Assembly: GCA_900320065.1 (NCBI GenBank)
Contig: ONQV01000007.1
Coordinates: 1-33,111 of the forward strand
DNA from: an uncultured Eubacteriales bacterium
GTDB lineage: Bacteria; Bacillota; Clostridia; Christensenellales; Borkfalkiaceae
DNA length: 33,111 nucleotides
Direction of reading: 5' to 3'
Shown here: in pieces, positions 13,685-26,718 of the stretch
Position numbering within the stretch: position 1 is the first letter of the stretch
Layout of the letters: each line of letters starts with the position of its first letter
Notes under the pieces: model-generated
The model's input: the letters and a program-made list of their open reading frames with translations, nothing else
Databases searched by the model: none
What the model was told of the DNA's origin: nothing
Program-made: the position numbers and the translations under genes

Positions 13685-16600
13685 ATGACACGTAAATTAC
13701 CCGAGATCGAATGCGGCAAGGTCAGGAGAAAGACGTTCAGTAAGATCAAGGAAGCCATCGAACTTCCGTATCTCGTGCAGATACAGAAAGATTCTTACGA
13801 CGCTTTCATCCGCGAAGGGATAAGCGAAGTCTTGGAAGACTTTTCGCCTATCACCGACTATTCGGATCACTTCGAACTGTATTTTTTGGACCACAGTTTG
13901 GAAGGCACGCCGAAATACAACGAAAAAGAGTGTCGCGATAGGGACGCGACGTACGCGCTTCCGCTCCGCGTTAAAGTCAGGCTCGTAAACAAGGTTACCG
14001 ACGAAGTTATGGATCAGGACGTGTTTATGGGCGACTTCCCGCTTATGACGGACAACGGTTCGTTTATCATAAACGGTGCGGAAAGGGTCATAGTTTCCCA
14101 ACTCGTCAGATCTCCGGGGGTAACGAATAAAGTTCAGGTGGACAAGTCGGGCAAGAAACTTTTTGAAACGACCGTTCAACCTTCCCGCGGCGCGTGGCTG
14201 GAATTCGAACAGGATTCGCAGGGCATACTTTGGGTACACGTTGACAGAACGAGAAAAATCACCGCCACGGTGCTTTTAAGGGCTTTGGGTTTCGGTTCGG
14301 ACGAAGCACTGTCCGAACTCTACGACGGCGACGAGATGATAGTAAACACCGCCGCGAAGGATACGTCCAAGACGGAAAGCGAAGGGCTCGTCGAACTTTA
14401 CCGCAGACTTCGCCCCGCGGAAATTCCGACGGACAGCGCGGTGAAACAGCACCTTAAAAACATATTTTTCGACGCAAGGCGTTACGATCTTGCGAGAGTG
14501 GGCAGATACAAATTCAATAAACGTTTGCGTCTCGGCGCGCGTATCGTCGGCTTAAAGAGTGCGAACGATATCGTAACCGAAGACGGCGAAATTTTGGCGC
14601 GCGCGGGCGACATTATCAATAAATCCCAAGCGGAAGACATACAGAACGCGGGTATCAACGAGTTCTACACCGAAATAAACGGGGTAAAGCATAAGATAAT
14701 CGCGAACAACGTAGTAAGTTTTAAAAACGCTTTCGGCAAAGACCCCAAAGTATTCGGACTCCTTGACTACGTTTACTATCCTATCGTTAAATTCTCGGCA
14801 CTCGTCAATAAGACGGCGCTTGAAAAGGGCGAAGAAGAGACTGCCGAGATGCTTCGCAAGGAAATAAACGGTTTCTTTTATATAGACGACGCGGTTATCC
14901 CCGAAGGCGAAGAAAAGCCCGAAGACAAGAAGAACGCGTTAAAGGCGAAAGAAACGCGCGTCAAGTTCGTAAAAGCGTGCGTGGAATTCTATAAACTTTT
15001 GCAGGAAGACATCAAAGAACCTTTGACAGTGGAAGGCAAAAAGGATATAAGACCGCTTCTCGACAAATTAAATCATAAACATATAACCGTCGACGATATA
15101 GTCGCGGCGATTTCGGTCAATCTCGACCTGAACGTGGGCTTAAATTCCGTGGACGTTATCGACCACTTGGGTAACCGCCGCGTCCGTTCGGTCGGCGAAC
15201 TTTTGCAGAATCAGTTCCGCATCGGTATCGCCCGTCTGGAAAGAGTTATCAAAGAACGTATGGCGACGCAGGATCCCAAGGACGTTTCGGCGCAAGGTTT
15301 AATCAACGTCCGTCCCGTGAGTTCGGCGATAAAGGAATTCTTCGGTTCGTCGCAACTTTCGCAATTTATGGATCAGACGAACCCGATCGCGGAACTTACG
15401 CACAAGCGTAAACTTTCCGCGTTAGGTCCCGGCGGTATCAACCGCGACAGAGCGACTTTCGACGTCCGTGACGTCAACTATACGCACTACGGTCGTATGT
15501 GTCCGATAGAAACCCCCGAAGGTCAGAATATCGGGCTCATCACTTCGCTTACTTCCTACGCGCAGGTAAACGAATACGGATTTATCGAATCGCCGTACAG
15601 AAAGGTCGAACATACGTTAAACGACGACGGCACTATCTCGACGGTAGTTACCGAACACGTCGATTACCTTACCGCCGACGAAGAAGACAACTTCACCGTC
15701 GCGCAGGCGAACGAACCGCTTATAGACAATAAATATTTTGCGCACGACCGTATTTCCTGCCGCAGGCGCGCGGATATTACCGAAGACGTAAAAGAAAATA
15801 TCGATTATATGGACGTTTCGCCCAAGCAACTTATTTCGGTTGCTACCGCGCTTATTCCTTTCCTTGAAAACGACGATACCAACCGTGCGCTTATGGGCTC
15901 TAACATGCAACGTCAGGCAGTTCCGCTTTTGTGTCCCGAAAACGCCATCGTCGCGACGGGTATCGAACGCCGTATCGCCTACGATTCGGGCGTTATGGTA
16001 AGCGCGAAAGAATCGGGCGTAGTCAAGAGCGTCGCGAGCGACCTTATAGTTGTTACCGAAGACGACGGAACGGAGAGAGAGTACAAACTCAAAAAGTTCG
16101 AGCGCAGTAACCAAGGCACCTGCCTTAACCAAAGACCTATCGTCGATAAGGGCGAAAGGGTGGAAAAGGGGCAGACCATCGCCGACGGGCCTTCTACGAA
16201 GAACGGCGAACTTGCTCTCGGCAGAAATATACTTGTCGGCTTTATGAGTTGGGAAGGCTATAACTACGAAGACGCTATACTTCTTTCCGAAAAACTCGTG
16301 AGAGAAGACGTGTTCACCACTATCCATATAGAAGAATACGAAACCGAATCGCGCGACACGCGGCTCGGCGAAGAAGAAATTACGCGCGATATCCCGAACG
16401 TCGGCGAAGACGCTTTAAAAGACCTTGACGAAGACGGCATTATCCGTATCGGTGCGGAAGTTACGAGCGGCAGCATTTTGGTCGGTAAGGTAACCCCGAA
16501 AGGCGAAACCGAACTTACGCCCGAAGAAAGACTGTTACGCGCTATCTTCGGCGAAAAGGCGAGAGAAGTAAGAGATACTTCGCTTACCGTTCCGCACGGC

Positions 16601-17683
16601 GAAAGCGGTATAGTCGTGGACGTAAAGATATTCACGAGAGCGAATAAAGACGAGTTGCCCCCCGGGGTAAACAAACTCGTAAGAGTGTACATCGCGCAGA
16701 AACGTAAGATAGGTATCGGCGACAAGATGGCGGGACGCCACGGCAATAAGGGCGTCGTTTCGAGAGTTCTTCCCGAAAGCGATATGCCGTTTATGGCGGA
16801 CGGCACGCCCCTTCAAATCGTACTTAACCCCTTGGGCGTTCCTTCGCGTATGAATATCGGACAGGTCTTGGAAGTTCACTTGGGACTCGTCTGTAAGCAA
16901 CTCGGCTGGAAGATCGCGACCCCCGTTTTCGACGGCGCGACCGAAAGCGATATAAAAGAACTCTTAAAAGAAAACAATATAGTAAACCCCGACGGCGAAG
17001 TGGACGGCAAAATTCAGTTGTACGACGGCAGAACGGGCGAACCCTTCGAGAACAGGGTAACCGTCGGTCAGATGTACATGATAAAACTGAACCACTTGGT
17101 CGACGATAAGATCCACGCGCGTTCGACAGGACCGTACAGTCTCGTTACGCAACAGCCTTTGGGCGGTAAAGCGCAGTTCGGCGGACAGCGTTTCGGCGAA
17201 ATGGAAATCTGGGCTTTGGAAGCGTACGGCGCGGCGCATATTTTACAGGAAATCTTAACCGTCAAGTCGGACGATATCGCGGGGCGTTTTAAGACTTACG
17301 AATCCATCGTAAAGGGCACGAACATCAGCGAACCGGGTATCCCCGAAGCGTTTAAGGTGCTCTTAAAAGAAATGCAGTCGTTAGCACTCGACGTAAAAGT
17401 GCTTACCGAGAACAAAGAAGAACTTTCGCTTAAAGAACTTATCGAAAGCGAAAACGACGATATCCCCGCGTTCAGAGAGAAGGAAACCAAAGAAGAAGTT
17501 TCCATCGACCACTTCGCGGATACCGAAGAGACCGAAGAACTCTTCGTCGACAACGAAGACGTCGATTTAAGCGACGAAGGTTTCTCTATGTTTGAAGACG
17601 ACGATGATGAGATCGACACTACTATTCCCGACGACAGCGTTTTGGACGACGATCTTGACGACGATTTGGGCGACGAGGAATAA
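13685..17683 (+). CDS. rpoB: DNA-directed RNA polymerase subunit beta
   Basis: Core RNA polymerase subunit, 1332 residues, longer than the roughly 1190 of Bacillus. The rifampicin pocket region starts at about 552 ([16 protein letters not shown]) and continues as [12 protein letters not shown], where Lys576 replaces the usual Arg (E. coli R529). His573 and Ser578 are the normal residues. An extra segment of about 90-110 residues, rich in Lys and Glu, lies at about 352-465, before [18 protein letters not shown]. The C-terminus is a very acidic tail (about 1265-1332) with Asp/Glu runs. AAGGAG lies before the ATG. rplJ/rplL are not upstream; instead rpoB has its own promoters and diverges from rqcP. 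rpoC follows after 11 bases. Confidence 0.98.
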   Translation: MTRKLPEIECGKVRRKTFSKIKEAIELPYLVQIQKDSYDAFIREGISEVLEDFSPITDYSDHFELYFLDHSLEGTPKYNEKECRDRDATYALPLRVKVRLVNKVTDEVMDQDVFMGDFPLMTDNGSFIINGAERVIVSQLVRSPGVTNKVQVDKSGKKLFETTVQPSRGAWLEFEQDSQGILWVHVDRTRKITATVLLRALGFGSDEALSELYDGDEMIVNTAAKDTSKTESEGLVELYRRLRPAEIPTDSAVKQHLKNIFFDARRYDLARVGRYKFNKRLRLGARIVGLKSANDIVTEDGEILARAGDIINKSQAEDIQNAGINEFYTEINGVKHKIIANNVVSFKNAFGKDPKVFGLLDYVYYPIVKFSALVNKTALEKGEEETAEMLRKEINGFFYIDDAVIPEGEEKPEDKKNALKAKETRVKFVKACVEFYKLLQEDIKEPLTVEGKKDIRPLLDKLNHKHITVDDIVAAISVNLDLNVGLNSVDVIDHLGNRRVRSVGELLQNQFRIGIARLERVIKERMATQDPKDVSAQGLINVRPVSSAIKEFFGSSQLSQFMDQTNPIAELTHKRKLSALGPGGINRDRATFDVRDVNYTHYGRMCPIETPEGQNIGLITSLTSYAQVNEYGFIESPYRKVEHTLNDDGTISTVVTEHVDYLTADEEDNFTVAQANEPLIDNKYFAHDRISCRRRADITEDVKENIDYMDVSPKQLISVATALIPFLENDDTNRALMGSNMQRQAVPLLCPENAIVATGIERRIAYDSGVMVSAKESGVVKSVASDLIVVTEDDGTEREYKLKKFERSNQGTCLNQRPIVDKGERVEKGQTIADGPSTKNGELALGRNILVGFMSWEGYNYEDAILLSEKLVREDVFTTIHIEEYETESRDTRLGEEEITRDIPNVGEDALKDLDEDGIIRIGAEVTSGSILVGKVTPKGETELTPEERLLRAIFGEKAREVRDTSLTVPHGESGIVVDVKIFTRANKDELPPGVNKLVRVYIAQKRKIGIGDKMAGRHGNKGVVSRVLPESDMPFMADGTPLQIVLNPLGVPSRMNIGQVLEVHLGLVCKQLGWKIATPVFDGATESDIKELLKENNIVNPDGEVDGKIQLYDGRTGEPFENRVTVGQMYMIKLNHLVDDKIHARSTGPYSLVTQQPLGGKAQFGGQRFGEMEIWALEAYGAAHILQEILTVKSDDIAGRFKTYESIVKGTNISEPGIPEAFKVLLKEMQSLALDVKVLTENKEELSLKELIESENDDIPAFREKETKEEVSIDHFADTEETEELFVDNEDVDLSDEGFSMFEDDDDEIDTTIPDDSVLDDDLDDDLGDEE

Positions 17684-17694
17684 GGAGGGGCGTT

Positions 17695-21354
<3,660 letters not shown>

Positions 21355-21392
21355 CGGCGGAAAGGCAAATATAGCGTATCAATGAATTTTAA

Positions 21393-21421
21393 TTGACTTA
21401 TTCGCCTTAAAATGATAAAAT
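21393..21421 (+). promoter_or_regulatory. Sigma-A promoter of rpsL-rpsG-fusA
   Basis: TTGACT (21393-21398), a 17-base spacer and TAAAAT (21416-21421) with extended TGA. Predicted start at about 21428. Confidence 0.75.
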
Positions 21422-21427
21422 AATATT

Positions 21428-21460
21428 CCGTCCCGTGCGCTTTAACGGCGCACGGGACGG
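21428..21460 (+). promoter_or_regulatory. 13-bp GC-rich hairpin at the predicted 5' end of the rpsL mRNA
   Basis: CCGTCCCGTGCGC (21428-21440) pairs perfectly with 21448-21460; loop TTTAACG. No T-run follows (CAAAAACAGG), so termination is unlikely. The predicted transcription start coincides with the first base of the stem, so it would be a 5'-terminal hairpin, probably stabilising the mRNA. A rpoC-end structure is the alternative. Confidence 0.65.
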
Positions 21461-21538
21461 CAAAAACAGGTTTCACGAAACGAGATATCCGAAGATCCGT
21501 TTTCCGAAATATTCCGAAAAAATCAAGGAGGTAAAAAA

Positions 21539-21910
21539 ATGCCGACAATACAACAACTTATAAGACAGGGCAGAAAACAAACGACGTACAAGTCCAAATC
21601 GCCTATTTTAGACGAGTGTCCGCAGAAACGCGGCGTGTGCTTGTCCGTTACCACGACTACGCCTAAAAAGCCTAACTCCGCGCTCCGTAAAATCGCGCGT
21701 GTAAGACTTACGAATAAGCAAGAAGGTATCGTCTACATCCCCGGCGAAGGACACAATTTACAGGAACACAGTTCCGTCCTTATCCGCGGCGGCAGGGTCA
21801 AAGACCTTCCGGGCGTCAGATACCACATTATTCGCGGCGCGTTGGATACTGCGGGCGTTGCTAAACGTAAGCAGGCAAGATCGAGATACGGCGCTAAAAA
21901 GCCAAAATAA
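21539..21910 (+). CDS. rpsL: 30S ribosomal protein S12
   Basis: 123 residues. Decoding-centre protein of the small subunit. [13 protein letters not shown] carries the wild-type Lys, and [16 protein letters not shown] the wild-type Lys and Pro, so no streptomycin-resistance substitution is visible. AAGGAGG lies seven bases before the ATG. First gene of the str operon. The next gene, rpsG, comes only after 260 bases of structured sequence. Confidence 0.98.
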   Translation: MPTIQQLIRQGRKQTTYKSKSPILDECPQKRGVCLSVTTTTPKKPNSALRKIARVRLTNKQEGIVYIPGEGHNLQEHSSVLIRGGRVKDLPGVRYHIIRGALDTAGVAKRKQARSRYGAKKPK

Positions 21911-21948
21911 GGCTTGAAAACCCGACCGTAACCGAAAAACACGAAAAA

Positions 21949-22140
21949 GGCGGTAGTACCGCCGCAGAAAAACCTACTTGAAATCGGAATTGCTTCGGAA
22001 AATTAACCCGATCGGTAGGCAGTATGTCGGATTTCCGACAGAAGGTTCGCTACCTTTATAAAATTAATACGATAAAGGCAAGCGATAGCCGTACTTTTAG
22101 GGGTTACCCTTAAAGTCGCGCGGTAACTTATAAAGGTTAC
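21949..22140 (+). promoter_or_regulatory. Candidate structured RNA in the rpsL-rpsG gap
   Basis: The 260-base gap holds consecutive stems: GGCGGT/ACCGCC (21949-21963); CCTAC/GTAGG (21973-21977, 22015-22019) enclosing ATCGG/CCGAT (21983-21987, 22008-22012); TGTCGG/CCGACA (22025-22040); AAGGT/ACCTT (22042-22056); CTTTTAGGG/CCCTTAAAG (22094-22115, one mismatch); GTAAC/GTTAC (22123-22140). AAAGGAGG for rpsG follows at about 22155. In E. coli the S12-S7 spacer binds S7 for autoregulation, so the same role is possible here. No gene or promoter is evident. Confidence 0.5.
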
Positions 22141-22170
22141 AGCGCAAAAAATTTAAAGGAGGATATTATT

Positions 22171-22641
22171 ATGCCAAGACGTGGCAATATTGCAAAAAGA
22201 GACGTTTTGCCCGATCCCGTTTACAACGATAAAGTCGTAACCAAACTTGTAAATCAAGTTATGCTCGACGGTAAAAAGGGCATTGCGCAAGGCATTGTGT
22301 ACGACGCGTTCACCGCGGCGGCGGCAAAAGTCGGTCAGGAACCTATGGAAATGTTCAATACCGCTCTTTCAAACATTATGCCTATGGTTGAAGTAAAGGC
22401 AAGGAGAGTCGGCGGCGCTAACTATCAGGTGCCTATCGAAATCCGTGCCGAACGCAGACAGACGCTCGCTATCCGCTGGCTTGTTGCCGCTGCGAGAAAA
22501 CGTAGCGAGAGAAATATGTGCGACAGGCTTTCCGCCGAACTCGTAGACGCTTTCAACAACACGGGCAACGCCGTTAAGAAGAAAGAAGATACGCATAGAA
22601 TGGCAGAAGCGAACAAGGCTTTCGCGCATTACAAATTTTAA
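22171..22641 (+). CDS. rpsG: 30S ribosomal protein S7
   Basis: 156 residues, the normal length. Primary 16S-binding protein that organises the head of the small subunit and, in E. coli, represses its own operon. [19 protein letters not shown] start, [11 protein letters not shown] and the C-terminal [20 protein letters not shown] are typical. AAAGGAGG ribosome binding site. It is preceded by the structured gap 21949-22140 and followed after 12 bases by fusA. Confidence 0.98.
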   Translation: MPRRGNIAKRDVLPDPVYNDKVVTKLVNQVMLDGKKGIAQGIVYDAFTAAAAKVGQEPMEMFNTALSNIMPMVEVKARRVGGANYQVPIEIRAERRQTLAIRWLVAAARKRSERNMCDRLSAELVDAFNNTGNAVKKKEDTHRMAEANKAFAHYKF

Positions 22642-22653
22642 TGGAGACGACCT

Positions 22654-24723
22654 ATGCCGAAAGACAGTGATTTATTATTAACCAGAAACATAGGTATTAT
22701 GGCGCATATCGACGCCGGTAAAACGACGACGACCGAACGTATCCTGTTCTATACGGGTAAAACCCACAAGATAGGCGAAGTTCACGAAGGCGCGGCGACT
22801 ATGGACTGGATGGAACAGGAACAGGAACGCGGCATCACGATAACGAGCGCCGCTACCACTTGTTACTGGAAAGGACATCGTATCAACATTATCGACACCC
22901 CCGGACACGTCGACTTTACCGTAGAAGTCGAAAGATCTCTGCGCGTTCTTGACGGCGCTGTCGCGACTTTCTGCGCGAAGGGCGGCGTCGAACCCCAGAG
23001 CGAAACGGTATGGCGTCAGGCGGACAAGTATAAAGTTCCGCGTATCGCGTACGTCAACAAGATGGACATCAACGGCGCTAATTTCGATAACGCCGTAAAT
23101 ATGATGCGCGAACGGTTGCACACCAACGCCGTGCCGATTCTTCTTCCTATCGGGAAAGAAGATACTTTCGTGGGCGTTATAGATATTCTTACGAAAAAAG
23201 CGGATATCTATAAGGACGATTTGGGCAAAGAGATCGAAGTTACCGAAATCCCCGCGGAATATAAGGATAAGGTCGAAGAGATTCGCGCTAAGCTCGTGGA
23301 AATCGCGGCGGAACAGGACGACGCGCTTATGGAAAAATACTTCGAAGAAGGCGATCTGCCTCTCGAAGACATCAAGAAAGGTTTGAGAAAAGCGACGCTC
23401 GCTATGAAGATAACGCCCGTTCTCTGCGGTTCTTCGTATAAGAACAAAGGCGTGCAGAACCTTCTCGACGCGGTAGTCGATTATCTGCCTAACCCCTTGG
23501 ACGTAGGCGAAATCAAAGGCGAAAACGATAAGGGAGAAGAGGTCGTAAGACATCCGTCTTTCTCCGAACCGTTCTGCGGCTTGGCGTTCAAGATCATGGC
23601 GGACCCGTTCGTCGGAAAACTCGCGTTCTTCCGCGCTTATTCGGGAACTCTCAAAACAGGTTCTTACGTTTATAACAGCGTTAAGGGGAAAAAGGAAAGG
23701 GTCGCGCGTATACTTCGTATGCACGCTAACCATAGGGAAGAAGTGGAAGAAGTTTCCGCGGGCGAGATCGTCGCTATCGTAGGTCTTAAAGACACCACGA
23801 CGGGCGATACGCTCTGCGACGAAAACCACCCCATTATCCTTGAAAAGATGGAATTCCCCGACCCCGTTATTCAGGTCGCTATCGAACCGAAGACCAAAGC
23901 GGGACAGGAAAAAATGGGTTTTGCTCTTGCAAAACTCGCCGAAGAAGATCCGTCTTTCAAGACTTATACGGACAGCGAAACGGGACAGACGATTATCGCG
24001 GGCATGGGCGAACTTCACCTTGAAATAATCGTCGACAGATTGTTGCGTGAATTCCGCGTGGAAGCGAACGTCGGTAAGCCGCAAGTCGCTTATAAGGAAA
24101 CGATCCGTCAGGCGGTCGAAGCCGAAGGGCTTTACAAGCGTCAGACGGGCGGTCACGGTCAGTACGGTCATTGTAAGATACGTCTTGAACCGCAAGAACC
24201 CGGCAAAGGCTACGAGTTCGTCGACGAAACCGTGGGCGGCTCTATTCCGAAGGAATTTATCCAGCCTATCAACAAGGGTATTATGGAAGCGGCAAAGACC
24301 GGTATTCTCGCGGGCTACGAAGTCGTCGACTTTAAGGTTACCGTTTACGACGGAAGTTATCACGACGTCGACTCTTCGGAAATGGCGTTTAAGATCGCGG
24401 GTTCTATGGCTTTAAAAGACGGTCTCGCAAAGGCGAAATCCGTATTGCTCGAACCGATAATGAAAGTGGAAATCACCACGCCCGAAGCGTACTTCGGCGA
24501 CATTATGGGTAACGTTACCGCTCGCCGCGGCATCATACAGGGCACGGAAGACAGGAACGGCGTAAAGGTTATCGACGCGCATATTCCGCTTGCGGAAATG
24601 TTCGGATACGCGACCGATTTGCGTTCGAGAACGCAGGGTAGGGGCAACTACACGATGCAGTTCGACCACTACGCGGAAGTTCCGAAGTCCGTCGCGGAAA
24701 AGATAATCGGCAAAAAAGCCTAA
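22654..24723 (+). CDS. fusA: Elongation factor G
   Basis: Translocation GTPase, 689 residues. G1 AHIDAGKT (about 17-24), G2 RGITI, G3 DTPGHVD, G4 NKMD, then the domain II-V sequence of bacterial EF-G, including [11 protein letters not shown]. The GTPase motifs are intact. GGAG precedes the ATG right after the rpsG stop. It ends the rpsL-rpsG-fusA unit; tuf has a separate promoter 20 bases further on. Confidence 0.98.
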   Translation: MPKDSDLLLTRNIGIMAHIDAGKTTTTERILFYTGKTHKIGEVHEGAATMDWMEQEQERGITITSAATTCYWKGHRINIIDTPGHVDFTVEVERSLRVLDGAVATFCAKGGVEPQSETVWRQADKYKVPRIAYVNKMDINGANFDNAVNMMRERLHTNAVPILLPIGKEDTFVGVIDILTKKADIYKDDLGKEIEVTEIPAEYKDKVEEIRAKLVEIAAEQDDALMEKYFEEGDLPLEDIKKGLRKATLAMKITPVLCGSSYKNKGVQNLLDAVVDYLPNPLDVGEIKGENDKGEEVVRHPSFSEPFCGLAFKIMADPFVGKLAFFRAYSGTLKTGSYVYNSVKGKKERVARILRMHANHREEVEEVSAGEIVAIVGLKDTTTGDTLCDENHPIILEKMEFPDPVIQVAIEPKTKAGQEKMGFALAKLAEEDPSFKTYTDSETGQTIIAGMGELHLEIIVDRLLREFRVEANVGKPQVAYKETIRQAVEAEGLYKRQTGGHGQYGHCKIRLEPQEPGKGYEFVDETVGGSIPKEFIQPINKGIMEAAKTGILAGYEVVDFKVTVYDGSYHDVDSSEMAFKIAGSMALKDGLAKAKSVLLEPIMKVEITTPEAYFGDIMGNVTARRGIIQGTEDRNGVKVIDAHIPLAEMFGYATDLRSRTQGRGNYTMQFDHYAEVPKSVAEKIIGKKA

Positions 24724-24741
24724 AAATTCCGATATCAATCA

Positions 24742-24770
24742 TTGACAATTACTTTATTTTATTGTAAAAT
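24742..24770 (+). promoter_or_regulatory. Sigma-A promoter of tuf
   Basis: Consensus TTGACA (24742-24747), a 17-base spacer and TAAAAT (24765-24770). Start near 24777, leaving a leader of about 100 bases that ends in GGAGG. Confidence 0.8.
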
Positions 24771-24876
24771 AAATATATCGGAGCGGAAAAAGGCGTAAAA
24801 ACCCGCTTTTCGTCCGCAAAACACAAACAAAAATCAAATAAAAAATTTATCTATTATAATTTTGGAGGAAACTTTA

Positions 24877-26097
24877 ATGGCAAAGGCTAAATTTGACAGA
24901 AGCAAACCGCACATTAACATCGGTACGATCGGCCACGTCGACCACGGCAAAACCACTCTTACCGCTGCTATCACGATGACGCTCGCCGCTTTCGGTGAAG
25001 CGCAGAAGATGAGATATGACGAAATCGATAAAGCGCCGGAAGAAAAGGCTCGTGGTATAACAATCAATACCGCGCACGTCGAATATCAGACGGCTAACCG
25101 TCACTACGCTCACGTTGACTGCCCCGGACACGCGGACTACGTTAAGAACATGATCACCGGTGCCGCGCAGATGGACGGTGCTATTCTCGTCGTTGCGGCG
25201 ACCGACGGTCCGATGCCCCAGACGAGAGAACACATCCTTCTCGCTCGTCAGGTAGGCGTGCCTTATATCATCGTATTTATGAACAAATGCGATCAGTTAG
25301 ACGATCCCGAATTACAGGAACTCGTCGAAATGGAAATCAGAGACCTTTTGAACGAATACGGCTTCCCCGGCGACAAAACGCCCATCATCAAGGGTTCGGC
25401 TCTTAAAGCGCTCGAATACGCGCAGGCTGATCACACGGCTGAAGAAATCAAGAACGCTCCGGAATGCAAATGCATTTTCGAACTTATGGACGCGGTCGAC
25501 AACTATATCCCGACTCCTGAAAGAGACGATCAAAAGCCCTTCCTTCTCCCTGTCGAAGACGTTTTCACAATCAGCGGTCGTGGAACGGTTGCTACGGGCA
25601 GAGTTGAAAGAGGCGTAGCGAAGATCAACGATCCCGCAGAAATTATCGGTCTTACCGAAAAGGCTAAGACGACGGTCATCACCGGTCTTGAAATGTTCCG
25701 TAAGACCTTGGACGAAGCGCAAGCGGGCGACAACGTCGGCGCACTTCTTCGCGGTATCGACAAAACGGACATTGAACGCGGACAGGTTATCGCTAAACCC
25801 GGTACGGTTAAACCCCACACCGAATTCGAAGGTCAGGTTTACGTATTAAAGCAGGAAGAAGGCGGCCGTCATACTCCGTTCTTCAACAATTATCGTCCCC
25901 AGTTCTATTTCAGAACGACCGACGTTACGGGTTCTATCGAACTCCCCGCGGGCGTTGAAATGGTTATGCCCGGCGACCACGTAACGATTAAAGTAAAACT
26001 TATTACTCCTATCGCTATGGAAGAAGGCTTACGTTTCGCTATCCGTGAAGGCGGCAGAACGGTAGGTTCGGGCGTCGTTGCTAAAATTATTAAATAA
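24877..26097 (+). CDS. tuf: Elongation factor Tu
   Basis: Delivers aminoacyl-tRNA to the ribosome. 406 residues from [13 protein letters not shown]1 GHVDHGKT, G3 DCPGHADY, G4 NKCD, G5 GSALKA are intact. An upstream in-frame ATG at 24862 sits before the GGAGG (24864-24868) and is rejected. The segment after G5 is a little longer than in Bacillus ([18 protein letters not shown]). It is followed by a terminator and transcribed alone; the S10 ribosomal genes that often follow tuf are absent. Confidence 0.98.
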   Translation: MAKAKFDRSKPHINIGTIGHVDHGKTTLTAAITMTLAAFGEAQKMRYDEIDKAPEEKARGITINTAHVEYQTANRHYAHVDCPGHADYVKNMITGAAQMDGAILVVAATDGPMPQTREHILLARQVGVPYIIVFMNKCDQLDDPELQELVEMEIRDLLNEYGFPGDKTPIIKGSALKALEYAQADHTAEEIKNAPECKCIFELMDAVDNYIPTPERDDQKPFLLPVEDVFTISGRGTVATGRVERGVAKINDPAEIIGLTEKAKTTVITGLEMFRKTLDEAQAGDNVGALLRGIDKTDIERGQVIAKPGTVKPHTEFEGQVYVLKQEEGGRHTPFFNNYRPQFYFRTTDVTGSIELPAGVEMVMPGDHVTIKVKLITPIAMEEGLRFAIREGGRTVGSGVVAKIIK

Positions 26098-26130
26098 TTG
26101 AAGCAATAGGGCGGAATAAAAACAAAAGAG

Positions 26131-26160
26131 AAAAGGCTATCTTGACGGATAGCCTTTTTT
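26131..26160 (+). terminator. Intrinsic terminator after tuf
   Basis: AAAAGGCTATC (26131-26141) pairs with GATAGCCTTTT (26148-26158); loop TTGACG; T-run to 26160. Confidence 0.92.
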
Positions 26161-26190
26161 GTTAAAATTAGAAGATAAAAATATAAATTT

Positions 26191-26217
26191 CCCGCCCGAC
26201 GGTTACCGTCGGGCGGG
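26191..26217. terminator. GC-rich palindrome between convergent tuf and HU genes
   Basis: A 13-bp perfect stem CCCGCCCGACGGT (26191-26203) with 26205-26217. On the minus strand it is followed by AAATTTATATTTTT, so it may end the HU transcript. The T-run is poor, so this is a moderate call. Confidence 0.5.
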
Positions 26218-26242
26218 GGTGTGTTTAAGTCTGTTTTTTCAA

Positions 26243-26512
26243 TTAAAAAGAATCTTTGTACGCTTTACCGAATTTAAAGACGGGAACTTTTGACGCCGCG
26301 ATCTTGATTTTCGCACCAGTCTTGGGATTGATGCCTTCTCTTGCGGGTTTTTCTTTTATTTCAAAAGTCCCGAATCCGGAGATTTGGATTTTTTCCCCTT
26401 TTTTAAGCCCTTCGGTTATAGCGGCGACCACGCTGTCCAAAGCGATACCCGCGTCTTTAAGCGTAATTCCCGCGTCGTTTGCTATTGCCCTTACCAACTC
26501 GTTTTTATTCAT
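26243..26512 (-). CDS. hup: DNA-binding protein HU
   Basis: 89 residues, the usual HU length. Dimeric nucleoid protein that bends DNA. MNKNELVRAIANDAG start, GFGTFEIKEKPAREGINPKTG beta-arm with the intercalating Pro, and VPVFKFGKAYKD end. IHF is unlikely in this lineage. AGGAGG before the ATG. Single gene with its own promoter, convergent with tuf. Confidence 0.96.
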   Translation of the reverse strand: MNKNELVRAIANDAGITLKDAGIALDSVVAAITEGLKKGEKIQISGFGTFEIKEKPAREGINPKTGAKIKIAASKVPVFKFGKAYKDSF

Positions 26513-26541
26513 ATTTTACCTCCTATCGTATGAATAATTTA

Positions 26542-26569
26542 ATTATACCATATTATTAAACTTTTTCAA
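26542..26569 (-). promoter_or_regulatory. Sigma-A promoter of the HU gene
   Basis: On the minus strand TTGAAA (26569-26564), a 16-base spacer and TATAAT (26547-26542) with extended TGG. Start near 26535, 23 bases before the ATG. Confidence 0.75.
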
Positions 26570-26679
26570 GTTTTTTTTAAAATTTTTCCGTTTCAACTGA
26601 AATTTATTCGTATTTTTACGGGTTTTGTGCGTAATTTGCCGAAAAATCCCGAAAAATACCGCCGTGTTTTTATCCGCAC

Positions 26680-26708
26680 TTGACAGAAACCGCTTAATTT
26701 GCTACCAT
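26680..26708 (+). promoter_or_regulatory. Sigma-A promoter of the 26719 gene (near-leaderless)
   Basis: TTGACA (26680-26685), a 17-base spacer and TACCAT (26703-26708) with extended TGC. The predicted start near 26715 leaves about four bases before the ATG. AAAGG at 26712-26716 is too close to the ATG to serve as a normal ribosome binding site. Confidence 0.65.
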
Positions 26709-26718
26709 ATTAAAGGTT

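Noticed and set aside
15617..16327. 236-residue minus-strand frame inside rpoB
   Set aside because: Antisense shadow of rpoB, no start signals, no family resemblance.
21539..21910. Streptomycin-resistance substitution in S12
   Set aside because: The [10 protein letters not shown] and GRVKDLPG segments carry the wild-type residues.
22678..24363. 561-residue open frame on the minus strand across fusA
   Set aside because: It lies wholly antisense to fusA, has no ribosome binding site and no recognisable domain. Long antisense frames arise from the codon bias of highly expressed genes.
26191..26217. Palindrome as part of a dispersed repeat family
   Set aside because: No second copy is present in the window, and its place between convergent genes fits a terminator better.
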